DNA of 64,000 bases from Halopiger aswanensis (GTDB lineage Archaea; Halobacteriota; Halobacteria; Halobacteriales; Natrialbaceae). The notes below the pieces were generated by a model, which saw only the letters and a list, made by a program, of their open reading frames with translations, was not told the DNA's origin and searched no databases. Shown here piece by piece: positions 16,474 through 25,225 of this stretch (the first letter of the stretch is position 1; every line of letters starts with the position of its first letter). The translations under genes were made by a program, and so were the position numbers. The stretch spans positions 248,001-312,000 of the forward strand of contig NZ_RAPO01000001.1 in assembly GCF_003610195.1 (NCBI RefSeq). The letters run 5' to 3'.

Positions 16474-17721
16474 ATGGAACACGACCACGTTCGGGAGGTC
16501 GATCCCGACGTCGCCGACGCGCTCGAGAACGAGGTCGACCGCCAGCGGTCGACGCTGCAGATGATCGCCAGCGAGAACCACGCCAGCGAGGCCGTCATCG
16601 ACGCCCAGGGGAGCGCCCTGACGAACAAGTACGCCGAGGGCTACCCCGGCGAGCGCTACTACGGCGGCTGCGAGTTCGCCGACGACGTCGAGGAACTCGC
16701 GATCGAGCGCGCGACGGAGCTGTTCGGCGCCGAGCACGTCAACGTTCAGCCCCACGCCGGCACGCAGGCCAACCAAGCCGTCTACTTCGCGATGCTCGAG
16801 CCCGGCGATAAGATCCTGTCGCTGGATCTGAACCACGGCGGCCACCTGAGCCACGGCCACCCCGCGAACTTCACGGGCCAGCTCTACGAGGTCGAGCAGT
16901 ACGAGGTCGACCCCGAGACGGGCTACATCGACTACGAGAGCCTCGCGGAGCACGCCGCGGAATTCGACCCCGACATCATCGTCTCGGGCTACTCCGCGTA
17001 CCCCCGCGAGATCGAGTGGGAGCGCATTCAGGACGTCGCCGACGACGTCGACGCGCTCCACCTCGCGGACATCGCCCACATCACCGGCCTCGTGGCGGCG
17101 GGCGTCCACCCCTCGCCAGTTGGCGTCGCCGACTTCGTCACCGGCTCGACCCACAAGACGATCCGCGCGGGCCGCGGCGGCATCGTCATGTGCGACGAGG
17201 AGTACGCCGACGACATCGACTCGGCGGTCTTCCCCGGCGGCCAGGGCGGCCCGCTGATGCACAACATCGCCGGCAAGGCGGTCGGCTTCAAGGAAGCGCT
17301 CCAGCCCGAATTCGAGGACTACGCCGAGCAGACCGTCGCGAACGCGAAGGCCCTGGGCGAGTCGCTGTCCGAGCACGGCTTCTCGCTGGTCTCGGGCGGC
17401 ACCGACAACCACCTCGTGCTGGTCGACCTGCGCGAGAGCCACCCCGACACCTCCGGCGGCGACGCCGAGGAGGCGCTCGAGGAGGCCGGCATCGTCCTCA
17501 ACGGGAACACGGTCCCCGGCGAGACGCGCTCGCCGTTCGACCCGAGCGGCATCCGCGCCGGGACGCCGGCGCTGACGACCCGCGGCTTCGACGAGGACGA
17601 CTGCCGCAAGGTCGGCGACCTCATCGCCCGCGTGATCGACAACCTCGAGGACGAAGAGGTCATCGCCGAGGTCCGCGAGGAAGTCGAGGAACTCTGCGAA
17701 GCGAACCCGCTGTACGAGTAA
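16474..17721 (+). CDS. glyA: Serine hydroxymethyltransferase
   Basis: 415 residues, PLP-dependent fold type I. It interconverts serine and glycine while loading a one-carbon unit on the folate/pterin carrier. Motifs: MIASENHASEAVIDAQGS, KYAEGYPGERYYGGCEFADDVE, VQPHAGTQANQAVY, DLNHGGHLSHGHP, DIAHITGLVAAG and the PLP lysine in TGSTHKTIRAGRGG (K228). C-terminal FDPSGIRAGTPALTTRGF is standard. folD, encoded 2 kb downstream, uses its product; thyA and folA are at 35-37 kb. Length is normal. Confidence 0.97.
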   Translation: MEHDHVREVDPDVADALENEVDRQRSTLQMIASENHASEAVIDAQGSALTNKYAEGYPGERYYGGCEFADDVEELAIERATELFGAEHVNVQPHAGTQANQAVYFAMLEPGDKILSLDLNHGGHLSHGHPANFTGQLYEVEQYEVDPETGYIDYESLAEHAAEFDPDIIVSGYSAYPREIEWERIQDVADDVDALHLADIAHITGLVAAGVHPSPVGVADFVTGSTHKTIRAGRGGIVMCDEEYADDIDSAVFPGGQGGPLMHNIAGKAVGFKEALQPEFEDYAEQTVANAKALGESLSEHGFSLVSGGTDNHLVLVDLRESHPDTSGGDAEEALEEAGIVLNGNTVPGETRSPFDPSGIRAGTPALTTRGFDEDDCRKVGDLIARVIDNLEDEEVIAEVREEVEELCEANPLYE

Positions 17722-17773
17722 CCCCCGCTCGGATCCCCCGAACCGACTGCGCTCTCACATCTCCCGTCTCGTT

Positions 17774-18469
17774 TTACGCCTTCTCGAGCGCTGCGCGCCA
17801 CTGCGCGTCCCCGTAGTTCGTCGCGACGACTTCCCAGGGCGTGCCGATCGTCGCCTCGCGGAGCCGATCGACGCTGAAGAGTCGAAAGAGCAGCGTCTCA
17901 CTGACCGCGTCCTCGTAGACGAGGTGGTAGACCCGGTAGGCGAGCCCCGGCGTCGGATCCTCGCGGTAGGCGAAGGCGTCGCTCGTGGCCTCGAGTTCGG
18001 GCGCGTAGTTGTCGAGGACGGCGGTCGCGTCGGGCGTCGTCACGTGTGCGAGATCGACGAGGAACTCGCGAACGCCCGCCATCGATCCGGCTAACCCGAT
18101 CTGCGTACCGATCGCGTGCGCCGACCGGAACCGGTCGCGGTCGAACTGCTCGCGGAGCGCGAACATGTCCCCGCGGCGGGCGTCCTCGACGCCGCGGTCG
18201 CGCATCGTCTCGACGAGGCGCTCGCTGACCTCGATCGCGACGGTCTCGTACCGCTCCTGGTAGTAGAGCGCGTCACGTCCCGCACCGGCGCCCATATCGA
18301 GAACCGGTCCCTCGATCCACTGGTCCCGCCATGCGCCCGACTCGTGGTCGCCGAAGTACCACTCCTCGATCCGGTGCTCGCGCACGTCGTTGCCATCGCG
18401 GTCGAGCAGCGGTTCCGATCGCTCGCCTCGGTAGTGGTCGCGGACGGCGCGACCGAGTGGGTCCGTCAT
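17774..18469 (-). CDS. Class I SAM-dependent methyltransferase
   Basis: 231 residues. Motif I is VLDMGAGAGRDALYYQ, with the following acidic strand end VAIEVSERLVETMRD. GDMFALREQFDRDRFRSAHAIGTQIGLAGS forms the middle, and TPDATAVLDNYAPE the later strands. The C-terminal part (GLAYRVYHLVYEDAVSETLLFRLFSVDRL) resembles haloarchaeal methyltransferases of unknown substrate. The start MTDPLGRAVRDHY is fixed by the TATA box at 18491-18500, 26 bp upstream. The larger open frame to 19279 is an antisense extension through the next gene and is not real. Convergent with glyA. Confidence 0.85.
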   Translation of the reverse strand: MTDPLGRAVRDHYRGERSEPLLDRDGNDVREHRIEEWYFGDHESGAWRDQWIEGPVLDMGAGAGRDALYYQERYETVAIEVSERLVETMRDRGVEDARRGDMFALREQFDRDRFRSAHAIGTQIGLAGSMAGVREFLVDLAHVTTPDATAVLDNYAPELEATSDAFAYREDPTPGLAYRVYHLVYEDAVSETLLFRLFSVDRLREATIGTPWEVVATNYGDAQWRAALEKA

Positions 18470-18490
18470 ACTCTGTGACACACTGGCAAA

Positions 18491-18500
18491 TTTAATAAAA
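18491..18500 (-). promoter_or_regulatory. TATA box of the methyltransferase gene
   Basis: Minus-strand TTTTATTAAA is centred 26 bp before the ATG at 18469, typical of a leaderless transcript. Confidence 0.6.
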
Positions 18501-18622
18501 CTGTAACACGGTGTGGTACCAGATATCACTCTTGGCCGACACCCGAGGTGCGCTCGAGCACGCTCGCGCTCCCTGTCACTCGCCGGCACGCGGCTTTTGC
18601 CCCGACCGGTCGTACCGCCGCT

Positions 18623-19570
18623 ATGTCCACGCGCCCGACCGGAACTATTCTCGACGACGATCGGTTGCTCGAACTCCGGAAGACCGACGAATCGGCGGCC
18701 TCGGAGCTGGCGCTCGAGTTGACGCCGGTCACCGAGTTCATGGACGCCGCGGCCGGCGATCAGATCGACTGGGACGTCGACGAGTACGAAGACCAGCCGA
18801 TGCTCGTCTGTAGCGCCATCCCTGACGCGCAGGTCGCCGACGCGCCCTACCCGCGCCAGTTGCTCGAGGAAAGCGGCGAGATCGTCGCGCCCGTCCCGGA
18901 CCCGCTCGTTCGGGCCGAGCCGCCCGAGGGGTTGGGGCTCGATCTCGAGGCGTACGACCCCTCTCAGCCCCTGCTGTTCGACGCGATCACGGCCGCGGAG
19001 ACGATCGGCCTCGTTCCGGTCCGATTCGACGACGGGGAACCGTACCGCGCCGAACCGCTGCCGAACACGCCCGACGACAGCGATCCGATCGCCGAGGGGA
19101 CCATCGAGCACGAGCGCGACGGCGACCCGACGCCCCGGCCCGAGACGATGGACGCGCCGATCGATCCGCTCGCGTTCGACGACGTCATGGCCAACGCGCC
19201 GACCGACGTTCCCGAGGCCGACGTCGTCGGCATCCTCGAGGCCATCGAGACCCACGACCTCGTCGGAGCGGGCGATCACGTCGCCGGCAAGCCGCCGCTG
19301 TCAGTCGACGACCGAGCCGTCTGTCTACTTCCCGACGACGCCTGGACGGAACGGCTGGCACCGGCCCTCGAGGAACGCGACGTGGACGTCGATCTCGGCG
19401 CGCTCGAGGTCGCGAAGGCGGTCCACGAGCGCCAAGCCGAGGAGTTGGTCGCGGCAGCCGGGACCGACGAGTACGATGATCTCCTCGAGGCGTACGCCGT
19501 CGTCGTCACCGACGAACGGGACACGGCCGAGTGGGAGGTTTCGGAGCCCGGAACGGCGGATCGCAGCTAA
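18623..19570 (+). CDS. Haloarchaeal hypothetical protein
   Basis: 315 residues, very acidic and soluble, with no signal, membrane segment, metal motif or recognisable domain. Visible blocks are an N-terminal RLLELRKTDESAASELALELTPVTEF, a central ALPNTPDD-type acidic linker (~155-200), and a C-terminal part with helices (VVGILEAIETHDLVGAGDHVAGKPPLSV; GALEVAKAVHERQAEELVAAAG). Codon use is normal for the window, so it is a resident gene. ATG 18623 begins the acidic sequence; the upstream open frame is Arg/Ala-rich. I do not recognise a function. Confidence 0.7.
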   Translation: MSTRPTGTILDDDRLLELRKTDESAASELALELTPVTEFMDAAAGDQIDWDVDEYEDQPMLVCSAIPDAQVADAPYPRQLLEESGEIVAPVPDPLVRAEPPEGLGLDLEAYDPSQPLLFDAITAAETIGLVPVRFDDGEPYRAEPLPNTPDDSDPIAEGTIEHERDGDPTPRPETMDAPIDPLAFDDVMANAPTDVPEADVVGILEAIETHDLVGAGDHVAGKPPLSVDDRAVCLLPDDAWTERLAPALEERDVDVDLGALEVAKAVHERQAEELVAAAGTDEYDDLLEAYAVVVTDERDTAEWEVSEPGTADRS

Positions 19571-19764
19571 GAGTGTTCTGGTCGCCGCCTCGCAGTCGTC
19601 GCGATTCGGCTGATTCATCGGTCGTCGGAATCGGCACGAGCGAGCGGTCTTTGCCAACGTGACTTGGATTACATATTCACACTCGTGCATACTATTAGCC
19701 AGTAGAACCCCCGTTCTGCGCACGAATCCGAGGGTTAATGAGTCTCGCGGTCGCCGTCTCGAGT

Positions 19765-20688
19765 ATGAGCGAGAGCGAAACCGAAACCGAGACCGAGACC
19801 GAGATCATCGACGGCAACGCCGTCGCGAGCCAGATTCGCGAAGACCTGACCGACGCCATCGAGACGCTCGCCGACGCGGGCGCGCGACCGGGGCTGGCGA
19901 CGGTGCTGATGGGCGACGACCCCGCCAGCGAGACCTACGTGAACATGAAACAGCGCGACTGCGAGGAGGTCGGCATCGAGAGCTACCACGTCGACGTCGA
20001 CGGCGACGCCCCGCCGGAGACGCTGTACGACGAAATCGCCGATCTCAACGAGAACGACGACGTCCACGGCTACATCGTCCAAGCACCCGTCCCGGACCAC
20101 GTCGACTACCGCGAGGTCATCCGCCGAGTCGACCCCGCGAAGGACGTCGACGGCTTCCACCCCGAGAACGTCGGCCGGCTGGTCGCTGGCGACGCTCGCT
20201 TCCGCCCCTGCACGCCCCACGGCGTCCAGAAACTGCTCGAGGCCGCGGACGTCGAGACCGAGGGCAAGGACGTGACGATCGTCGGCCGCTCCGATATCGT
20301 CGGCAAACCGCTGGCGAACCTGCTGATCCAGAAGGCCGAAGACGGCAACGCGACGGTGACGGTCTGTCACTCCCGCACGGACGACCTCGCCGAGAAGACT
20401 CGCAGCGCCGACATCGTCGTCGCCGCGGCCGGCGTGCCGGAACTGGTCGACGGCTCGATGATCGGCGAGGGCGCGGTCGTGATCGACGTGGGCGTCAACC
20501 GCGTCGACGCCGATAACGAGAAAGGGTACGAACTGGTCGGCGACGTCGAGTTCGAGAGCGCGAAGGAAAAGGCGAGCGCGATCACGCCGGTCCCCGGCGG
20601 CGTCGGTCCGATGACCCGCGCAATGTTGCTCTACAACACGGTCAAGGCCGCGAGCCTGCAGGAAGATATCGACGTCGACCTGCCCTGA
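19765..20688 (+). CDS. folD: Bifunctional methylene-THF dehydrogenase/cyclohydrolase
   Basis: 307 residues of FolD, which oxidises 5,10-methylene-THF and hydrolyses the methenyl form to 10-formyl-THF. Motifs: DDPASETYVNMKQRDCEEVGIE with the catalytic Lys, VHGYIVQAPVPDHVD, DVDGFHPENVGRL, FRPCTPHGVQKLL, the nucleotide site GRSDIVGKPLANLL, and TPVPGGVGPMTRAMLL. The start MSESETETE is chosen by the N-terminal Glu/Thr repeat and family length; an ATG nine codons earlier is possible. It uses the product of GlyA, encoded 2 kb upstream, but is not in its operon. Confidence 0.97.
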   Translation: MSESETETETETEIIDGNAVASQIREDLTDAIETLADAGARPGLATVLMGDDPASETYVNMKQRDCEEVGIESYHVDVDGDAPPETLYDEIADLNENDDVHGYIVQAPVPDHVDYREVIRRVDPAKDVDGFHPENVGRLVAGDARFRPCTPHGVQKLLEAADVETEGKDVTIVGRSDIVGKPLANLLIQKAEDGNATVTVCHSRTDDLAEKTRSADIVVAAAGVPELVDGSMIGEGAVVIDVGVNRVDADNEKGYELVGDVEFESAKEKASAITPVPGGVGPMTRAMLLYNTVKAASLQEDIDVDLP

Positions 20689-20777
20689 ATCGCTGTTGAC
20701 TGCGGTCGTCTCGAGTTGCTTCCTCAATTTCCGCCGATCTTCGGTCCTGTTTTCTGCTCCCGCGCAACGCCCGCTCG

Positions 20778-21509
20778 CTACTCGACCGCCGTGAACTCGA
20801 GACCCTCGAGTCGGTCCTGCGCCCGCCCGAACGCCAGTTCGTCGCCCCGGAGGCCGTTGGCCAGATCGCGGGTCGCGTCGATCAACTGCTCGGCGGTTCG
20901 GGACTCGATATCGCCGTCGAGCATCCGGATCCGTTTGACGTGTTCGCCGAGCGTCTCGAGGGCGGTGCGCTCGCTCGTGGTGAGGTCCCGATCGCGTTCG
21001 TCGACCCAGGTGCGGACGTCGCGGCGGTACTCGCGGACGGCGTTGGCGTAGGCGAGTCCGCGGGCCGTCCGGAGTGTGGTCGGTACCTCCTCGACGGGCG
21101 GACGCTGGCCGTCGTCGGCGTCGCGAAGCAGGGAGAGAAAGTACAATTCCTCGCGGTCGTCGAGTTGGATTTCGCGCGCGACGATGTCTGCGACGTGGAG
21201 CAGTTCGGTCGCGGCGAGGTAGGTATCGTCGAGGTCGCGAAGCTGGCCGGCGTTGACGAACCCGCGGCGTCGGACGTAGTCCCGGCAGTGTTCCTGTGCA
21301 CGTTCCGCGAGGTCGTCGGTCGGGACGTCATCGATGTCGCTGCGGACCGCCGTCAAATCGAAGGCAACCTGCAGGTCGGTGTGCTCAGTTCGCTCGTCGA
21401 TTCCGACGCTGCGGATGCTGCCGCAGGCGGGACAGCCGATGCTGCCGGTTTCGTAGTACGACCAGCGAGTCCCACACTCCTTGCACTCGCGCTCGCCCCT
21501 GATCTTCAT
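20778..21509 (-). CDS. Zinc-ribbon haloarchaeal protein (DUF7117-like)
   Basis: 243 residues starting with a zinc ribbon (MKIRGERECKECGTRWSYYETGSIGCPACGS), two CxxC pairs 16 residues apart, as in TFIIB-like or ribosomal ribbons. The rest is helical and charged (LAERAQEHCRDYVRRRGFVNAGQLRDLDDTYLAATELLHVADIV; WVDERDRDLTTSERTALETLGEHVKRIRM). I know the family as DUF7117; no activity is established. The longer frame to 21689 lacks haloarchaeal character. Convergent with folD. Confidence 0.75.
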   Translation of the reverse strand: MKIRGERECKECGTRWSYYETGSIGCPACGSIRSVGIDERTEHTDLQVAFDLTAVRSDIDDVPTDDLAERAQEHCRDYVRRRGFVNAGQLRDLDDTYLAATELLHVADIVAREIQLDDREELYFLSLLRDADDGQRPPVEEVPTTLRTARGLAYANAVREYRRDVRTWVDERDRDLTTSERTALETLGEHVKRIRMLDGDIESRTAEQLIDATRDLANGLRGDELAFGRAQDRLEGLEFTAVE

Positions 21510-21754
21510 GGCCGGCAATAGGGCCGGCATCCAAAAAGTCCCTCCGGAGCGCCGGTGGTCGCTCTCAACCCGGTGACTCGTCATCTCACGACGAGTGTCT
21601 CCCGGTCCGGAGTATTCGAACTGATGACGGTTTTCGGAAACGGACGGTATAGCGTCGCTGACCGTCACGAGACGCCGGATGACGTTCAATAGGTGATTAA
21701 CGTACGGCAGTTGCAGGCCGCACTGAAACCAACCGGAACGTTCTATCCGGGGAT

Positions 21755-22498
21755 ATGTCCCATCAAAGACTCAACCGACGCAAATTCGTCGCCGCGGCAG
21801 GTACAACTAGCGCGCTCGTGCTGGCCGGCTGTACCGACGGCGGCGGCGGAAACGGCGGCGAAGAGGGCAACGAAACCGAAGAAGACGGGATGGATACGAC
21901 CGACGAAGAGGACAACGAGAGCGGGCTCGGCGACGAGAACGAGACCGAAGATAACGAAACGGACAACGAAACCGAGACGGAAACCTACACGCTGACGGTC
22001 ACCGTCGAGGACGACCAGGGTGAGCCCGTCGAAGGTGCCACCGTTTCGGTCGAAGGCGACGGAGCGGGTGGCATGATGGACGACGAGATGGACGGCAACG
22101 AGACGGATGAGAACGCCACCGACGACAACGAAACCGACGACAACGAGAGCGCCCTCAACGAAACCGACGGCAACGAAACTGACGGCAACGAGACCGACGG
22201 CAACGAGACCGACGACGAGATGGGCGGTATGGGCCAGACCATGGAGGATGAGACCGACGAAAACGGCGAAGTCGAGTTCGAAGAACTCGAGGACGGTGAC
22301 TACACCGTCACCGCCGAATCAGACGGCGAGGAAGCCGAGGACGAGGTCACGATCGATGGCGAGGACGAGGAACTTACGCTGACTCTCGGCGAAGGCGGCG
22401 CTGGCGACGAGATGGACGGCAATGAGACCGACGGCAACGAGAGCGCCCTCAACGAGACTGACGACAACGAAAGCGACGATAACGAGAGCGACGAGTAA
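21755..22498 (+). CDS. Sequon-rich Tat lipoprotein with Ig-like domain
   Basis: 247 residues. Tat signal RRKFVAAAGTTSALVLAGC ends in a lipobox (LAGC), so the mature protein is a lipid-anchored surface protein. One carboxypeptidase-regulatory-like (Ig-fold) module, about 70 residues in two halves (TLTVTVEDDQGEPVEGATVSV ... VEFEELEDGDYTVTAES), is split by an inserted Asn-Glu-Thr-rich linker. I count 18 N-x-S/T sequons, mostly NET/NES. The linkers are extremely acidic. Close to a small gene at 22648. Function probably structural or adhesive. Confidence 0.85.
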   Translation: MSHQRLNRRKFVAAAGTTSALVLAGCTDGGGGNGGEEGNETEEDGMDTTDEEDNESGLGDENETEDNETDNETETETYTLTVTVEDDQGEPVEGATVSVEGDGAGGMMDDEMDGNETDENATDDNETDDNESALNETDGNETDGNETDGNETDDEMGGMGQTMEDETDENGEVEFEELEDGDYTVTAESDGEEAEDEVTIDGEDEELTLTLGEGGAGDEMDGNETDGNESALNETDDNESDDNESDE

Positions 22499-22647
22499 GT
22501 CCCTGCGGCCGCTCACCGCCGAAGACACCGCGAGGGAATTCCGTTCGAACTCGATATCCGTCGAACCGACGGTGGTCCGTCTCGAAGACGGAGCACCGAA
22601 CCGGTCTGCGCCCTACTATTTTGGTGCTGTCTCCGGTAGTCCCCTGT

Positions 22648-22794
22648 ATGCGCGACGAGGAAGAAATCCGCGAACAGTACGAATTTCTCACGGAGCACCT
22701 CGAGAGCGACGAGATGCGCCACGACGGCGTCGAGCAGATGTTCACCTACTACAAGCGCGCACTCGGCTGGGTGCTCGAGGAGGAACACATGTGA
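22648..22794 (+). CDS. 48-residue conserved-looking small protein
   Basis: ATG at 22648, stop at 22792-22794. It reads MRDEEEIREQYEFLTEHLES, then DEMRHDGVEQMFTYYKRALG and WVLEEEHM: acidic, helical, with haloarchaeal codon use. TACTATTTT (22614-22622) is centred 30 bp upstream, fitting a leaderless mRNA. It has the look of the short helical proteins common in haloarchaea. No domain recognised. Confidence 0.75.
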   Translation: MRDEEEIREQYEFLTEHLESDEMRHDGVEQMFTYYKRALGWVLEEEHM

Positions 22795-22862
22795 ATCCGT
22801 GACTGTTCACCGACACGTCTAGTTCCGTTACATTTAAGTCCTATCGACGAATTCTTTCAGGT

Positions 22863-22947
22863 GACGCTTCGCTTGGAGGGCCGAAGCGTCAGCGGGGACC
22901 AATTCAGGGCGGCAAGCGATCGCGTGACGTTTTTCCCGTCACGCGAT
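22863..22947. repeat. Two hairpin-forming inverted repeats
   Basis: A 9-bp-armed hairpin (22863-22890) is followed 28 bp later by an 11-bp-armed hairpin (22919-22947) whose loop is T-rich. They sit downstream of the small gene 22648-22794, so termination or mRNA 3' protection is possible. Confidence 0.55.
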
Positions 22948-23217
22948 TTGCTTTCCTGTTTACTACACGTCCGAGCGACTGCTTCGTTCTGCACAGTAAT
23001 CGATACCGTTCAACTGGCCGCTGTCTCGCTCAATCCAATATAAATATACCGAAATAAATTCACCGTACTGTAAACATGAACGACACGTTATGTATGCGTC
23101 GCGGGGAAATCAGTCATGGCGATTATCATTCGAAACGATGCTCACGCCCCGGGAATTCCCCCGGTATTGCTCCGTTTCACTCGTAACGACCCGATAGCCT
23201 TATTAAAATTCGACAGT

Positions 23218-23234
23218 AAGTCCGAGTCGGACTT
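23218..23234. promoter_or_regulatory. Perfect palindrome at the PadR start, candidate operator
   Basis: AAGTCCGA-G-TCGGACTT: two perfect 8-bp arms around one base, ending 5 bp before the ATG of the PadR-type regulator. Position between TATA (23199-23210) and ATG fits autorepression by a dimeric winged-helix protein. Confidence 0.6.
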
Positions 23235-23239
23235 TCCCA

Positions 23240-23515
23240 ATGTACGACCTGACAGGATTTCAGCGCGACTTACTCTACGTGATCGCCGGCGAGGAAGAAC
23301 CCCACGGGCTGGCCATCAAGGAGGAACTCGAGGAGTACTACGAGAAGGAGATCCATCACGGGCGTCTCTACCCGAACCTCGACACGCTCGTCGACAAGGG
23401 CCTCGTCGAGAAGGGACGGCGCGACCGCCGGACGAACTTCTATACGCTCACGCGCCGCGGCCGGCGCGAACTCGAGGCGCGTCGGGAGTGGGAATCCCAG
23501 TACGTCGACCTCTAA
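23240..23515 (+). CDS. PadR-family transcriptional regulator
   Basis: 91-residue winged-helix protein of the PadR family (small, PadR-s2 type without a long C-terminal helix domain): DLTGFQRDLLYVIAGEEEPHGLAIKEELEEYY, the recognition/wing part IHHGRLYPNLDTLVDKGLVEKGRRDRRTNFYTLTRRG and a final helix RRELEARREWESQYVDL. PadR proteins usually repress a neighbouring membrane gene. The palindrome at 23218-23234 just before the ATG is a likely self-operator. Followed 9 bp later by a membrane zinc-ribbon gene. Confidence 0.88.
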   Translation: MYDLTGFQRDLLYVIAGEEEPHGLAIKEELEEYYEKEIHHGRLYPNLDTLVDKGLVEKGRRDRRTNFYTLTRRGRRELEARREWESQYVDL

Positions 23516-23524
23516 CCCGGGGCT

Positions 23525-23785
23525 GTGGCTTCGTCGCGAACGCTCACCGCACTCGCCGGCCTCGCGCTCGGCGGACTCGTCAGCGTCGCTGCGTGGATCT
23601 ACTTCGAGACGGTACTGCTGTTTCTGTTCCTGCCGTTCGTTCCGTTCCTCTTCGATCGCGGCCGCCGTACCGACTCTGCCGCTCGGGCGGTGCGACACTG
23701 TCCCGACTGCGACTTCCGCACGACCGAGCAGAGCTACGAGCACTGCCCTCGAGATGGATCGCGGCTGCGAGACCCGCGGGAGTAG
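23525..23785 (+). CDS. Small membrane protein with zinc ribbon
   Basis: 86 residues, GTG start, nine bases after the PadR-type gene and probably in its operon. The N-terminal two-thirds is hydrophobic (LAGLALGGLVSVAAWIYFET, VLLFLFLPFVPFLF), giving two membrane segments. The C-terminus has a zinc-ribbon-like motif HCPDCDFRTTEQSYEHCPRDG with two Cys pairs. No known function; the coupling suggests it is the regulated partner. Confidence 0.75.
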   Translation: MASSRTLTALAGLALGGLVSVAAWIYFETVLLFLFLPFVPFLFDRGRRTDSAARAVRHCPDCDFRTTEQSYEHCPRDGSRLRDPRE

Positions 23786-23883
23786 CGCGAACCGCCAACG
23801 GTTCGGTGCCATCGATTCGCCCACCTGACGCGTGCTCCGCCGCCAGCACGCCGTTTATGTACGGTCGGGGCGAATGTCCGAGA

Positions 23884-25176
23884 GTGAACGAGGTTCCGCT
23901 GCAACTCGCCGATCCGCCGCTAGAGGAGACGGTCGTGCGGATTGCGCTGGCCGGCGCACTGGGGATGTTCCTCGGCCTCGAGCGCGAGTGGTCCCAGAAA
24001 TCCGCTGGCATCCGAACGTTCTCGCTGATCAGCCTGCTCGCCGCCGTCTTTACGATCCTCTCGCTCGAGACCGCGGTCGGGGAGGGACTGCTCGTCCTGG
24101 GCGGTTTCCTCGTGATCGTTCAGGGCGTCCTACTGGCGGTCCAGGGACTGCTCGGGGACGAGGACACGGGCCTGTCGTTGACGACCTCGGTCTCGATGCT
24201 CGTCGCCTACGGCGTCGGCGCGCTCGTCGCCGCACAGTACATCATCGAGGGCGTGACCGTCGCCGTGCTCTCGTCGCTGCTGCTCGTCCTCAAGCGCGAA
24301 CTCCACGAGTTCGCGTGGGGCCTCTCCCGCGAGGAGATGCGGTCGACGACCGAGTTCGCCATCCTCGCGTTCGTTATCTATCCGCTGTTGCCGTCCAGTT
24401 ACGAACTCAACCTCGGCGTCACGACGATCGACCTCGAGCCGACGGTCATCTGGCTCATGGTCGTCGCGGTCGCGGGGATCGGGATCGCCAACTACGCGAT
24501 CGTCTCGACCTACGGCGACCGCGGCATCGCCGTTACCGGCTTCTTCGGCGGCCTCGCGTCGTCGACGGCCGTCGTCGGGACGATGCTCGATCACGTCCGC
24601 CAGCGGCCCGACGCCGCCTCCTACGCCGTCGCCGCTATTCTACTCGCGAACGCCGCGATGGCCGCGCGCAATCTCGCGATCGCCGTCGGGTTCACGATCG
24701 GCGGGGGAAGTCCTGTACTCGTCGAGGCGGTCGTCCCGCTCGGCGCCGTCATCGTCGTCGCGTTCGCTATCGCCGGCCTGACCGCCGACTGGGGCGAGTC
24801 CAGCGAGATGGACCTCGAGAGCCCCTTTTCCCTCAAGAACGCCCTCGCGTTCGGCGCGGTCTTCCTCGTCGTGCTCGTGTTCGGGTCGGTGGCCGAGAGT
24901 TCGTTCGGCACACTCGGCTTCTACGCGACGGCCGTCGCCAGCGGCTTCGTCTCGAGCGCCGGCGCGACCACGTCGGCGGTCGTCCTCTACCGAGGGGGCC
25001 AACTCGCAGCCGCCGAGGCGACGATCGCTATCCTGCTCGCGACGGTCTCGAGCATCCTCGTGAAGGCGATGCTGGCGGCGACGTCGTCGAACGACGGATT
25101 CCGCAATCAGGTCGCGATCTACAGCGCCGCGCTGTTGCTCGGCGGCTCGCTGGCGTCGCTCGTCTTCATCGTCTAA
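23884..25176 (+). CDS. MgtC/SapB-type membrane protein with DUF4010
   Basis: 430 residues, about 12 membrane segments. The N-terminal third matches MgtC/SapB (ETVVRIALAGALGMFLGLEREW, SAGIRTFSLISLLAAVFTIL), and the remainder DUF4010 (FFGGLASSTAVVGTMLDHVRQRPD, ASGFVSSAGATTSAVVLYRGG). Such fusions are common in bacteria and haloarchaea; the transport or sensing role is unknown. I prefer the GTG at 23884 because TTTATG (23854-23859) is 27 bp upstream; the in-frame ATG at 23857 lies inside that TATA element. Confidence 0.85.
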   Translation: MNEVPLQLADPPLEETVVRIALAGALGMFLGLEREWSQKSAGIRTFSLISLLAAVFTILSLETAVGEGLLVLGGFLVIVQGVLLAVQGLLGDEDTGLSLTTSVSMLVAYGVGALVAAQYIIEGVTVAVLSSLLLVLKRELHEFAWGLSREEMRSTTEFAILAFVIYPLLPSSYELNLGVTTIDLEPTVIWLMVVAVAGIGIANYAIVSTYGDRGIAVTGFFGGLASSTAVVGTMLDHVRQRPDAASYAVAAILLANAAMAARNLAIAVGFTIGGGSPVLVEAVVPLGAVIVVAFAIAGLTADWGESSEMDLESPFSLKNALAFGAVFLVVLVFGSVAESSFGTLGFYATAVASGFVSSAGATTSAVVLYRGGQLAAAEATIAILLATVSSILVKAMLAATSSNDGFRNQVAIYSAALLLGGSLASLVFIV

Positions 25177-25225
25177 CCGGAAGGCAGTCGCATCCCTTTA
25201 CTTCGCCCTCCGCGAAACGGACGGT

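Larger units (their letters stand above)
22795..23239. other. Intergenic region with two hairpins and a PadR promoter
   Basis: 445 bp without a gene. Two inverted repeats: GACGCTTCG/CGAAGCGTC (22863-22871/22882-22890) and an 11-bp repeat (22919-22929/22937-22947) with a TTTTTCC loop. The AT-rich CTTATTAAAATT (23199-23210) is the probable promoter of the PadR-family gene. Confidence 0.6.

Noticed and set aside
14125-17721. 1198-codon plus-strand open frame covering the CHAT gene and glyA
   Set aside because: Only its last 415 codons (from 16474) are glyA. The upstream part is antisense to the CHAT gene, Arg-rich, and lacks the codon pattern of real genes here.
18470-19279. N-terminal extension of the methyltransferase frame
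   Set aside because: It is antisense to the hypothetical gene at 18623-19570 and the TATA box at 18491-18500 fixes the start at 18469.
22085-22498. Tandem repeat/CRISPR-like array in the lipoprotein gene
   Set aside because: The repeats are in-frame codons for Asn-Glu-Thr-Asp linkers, not spacers between constant repeats.
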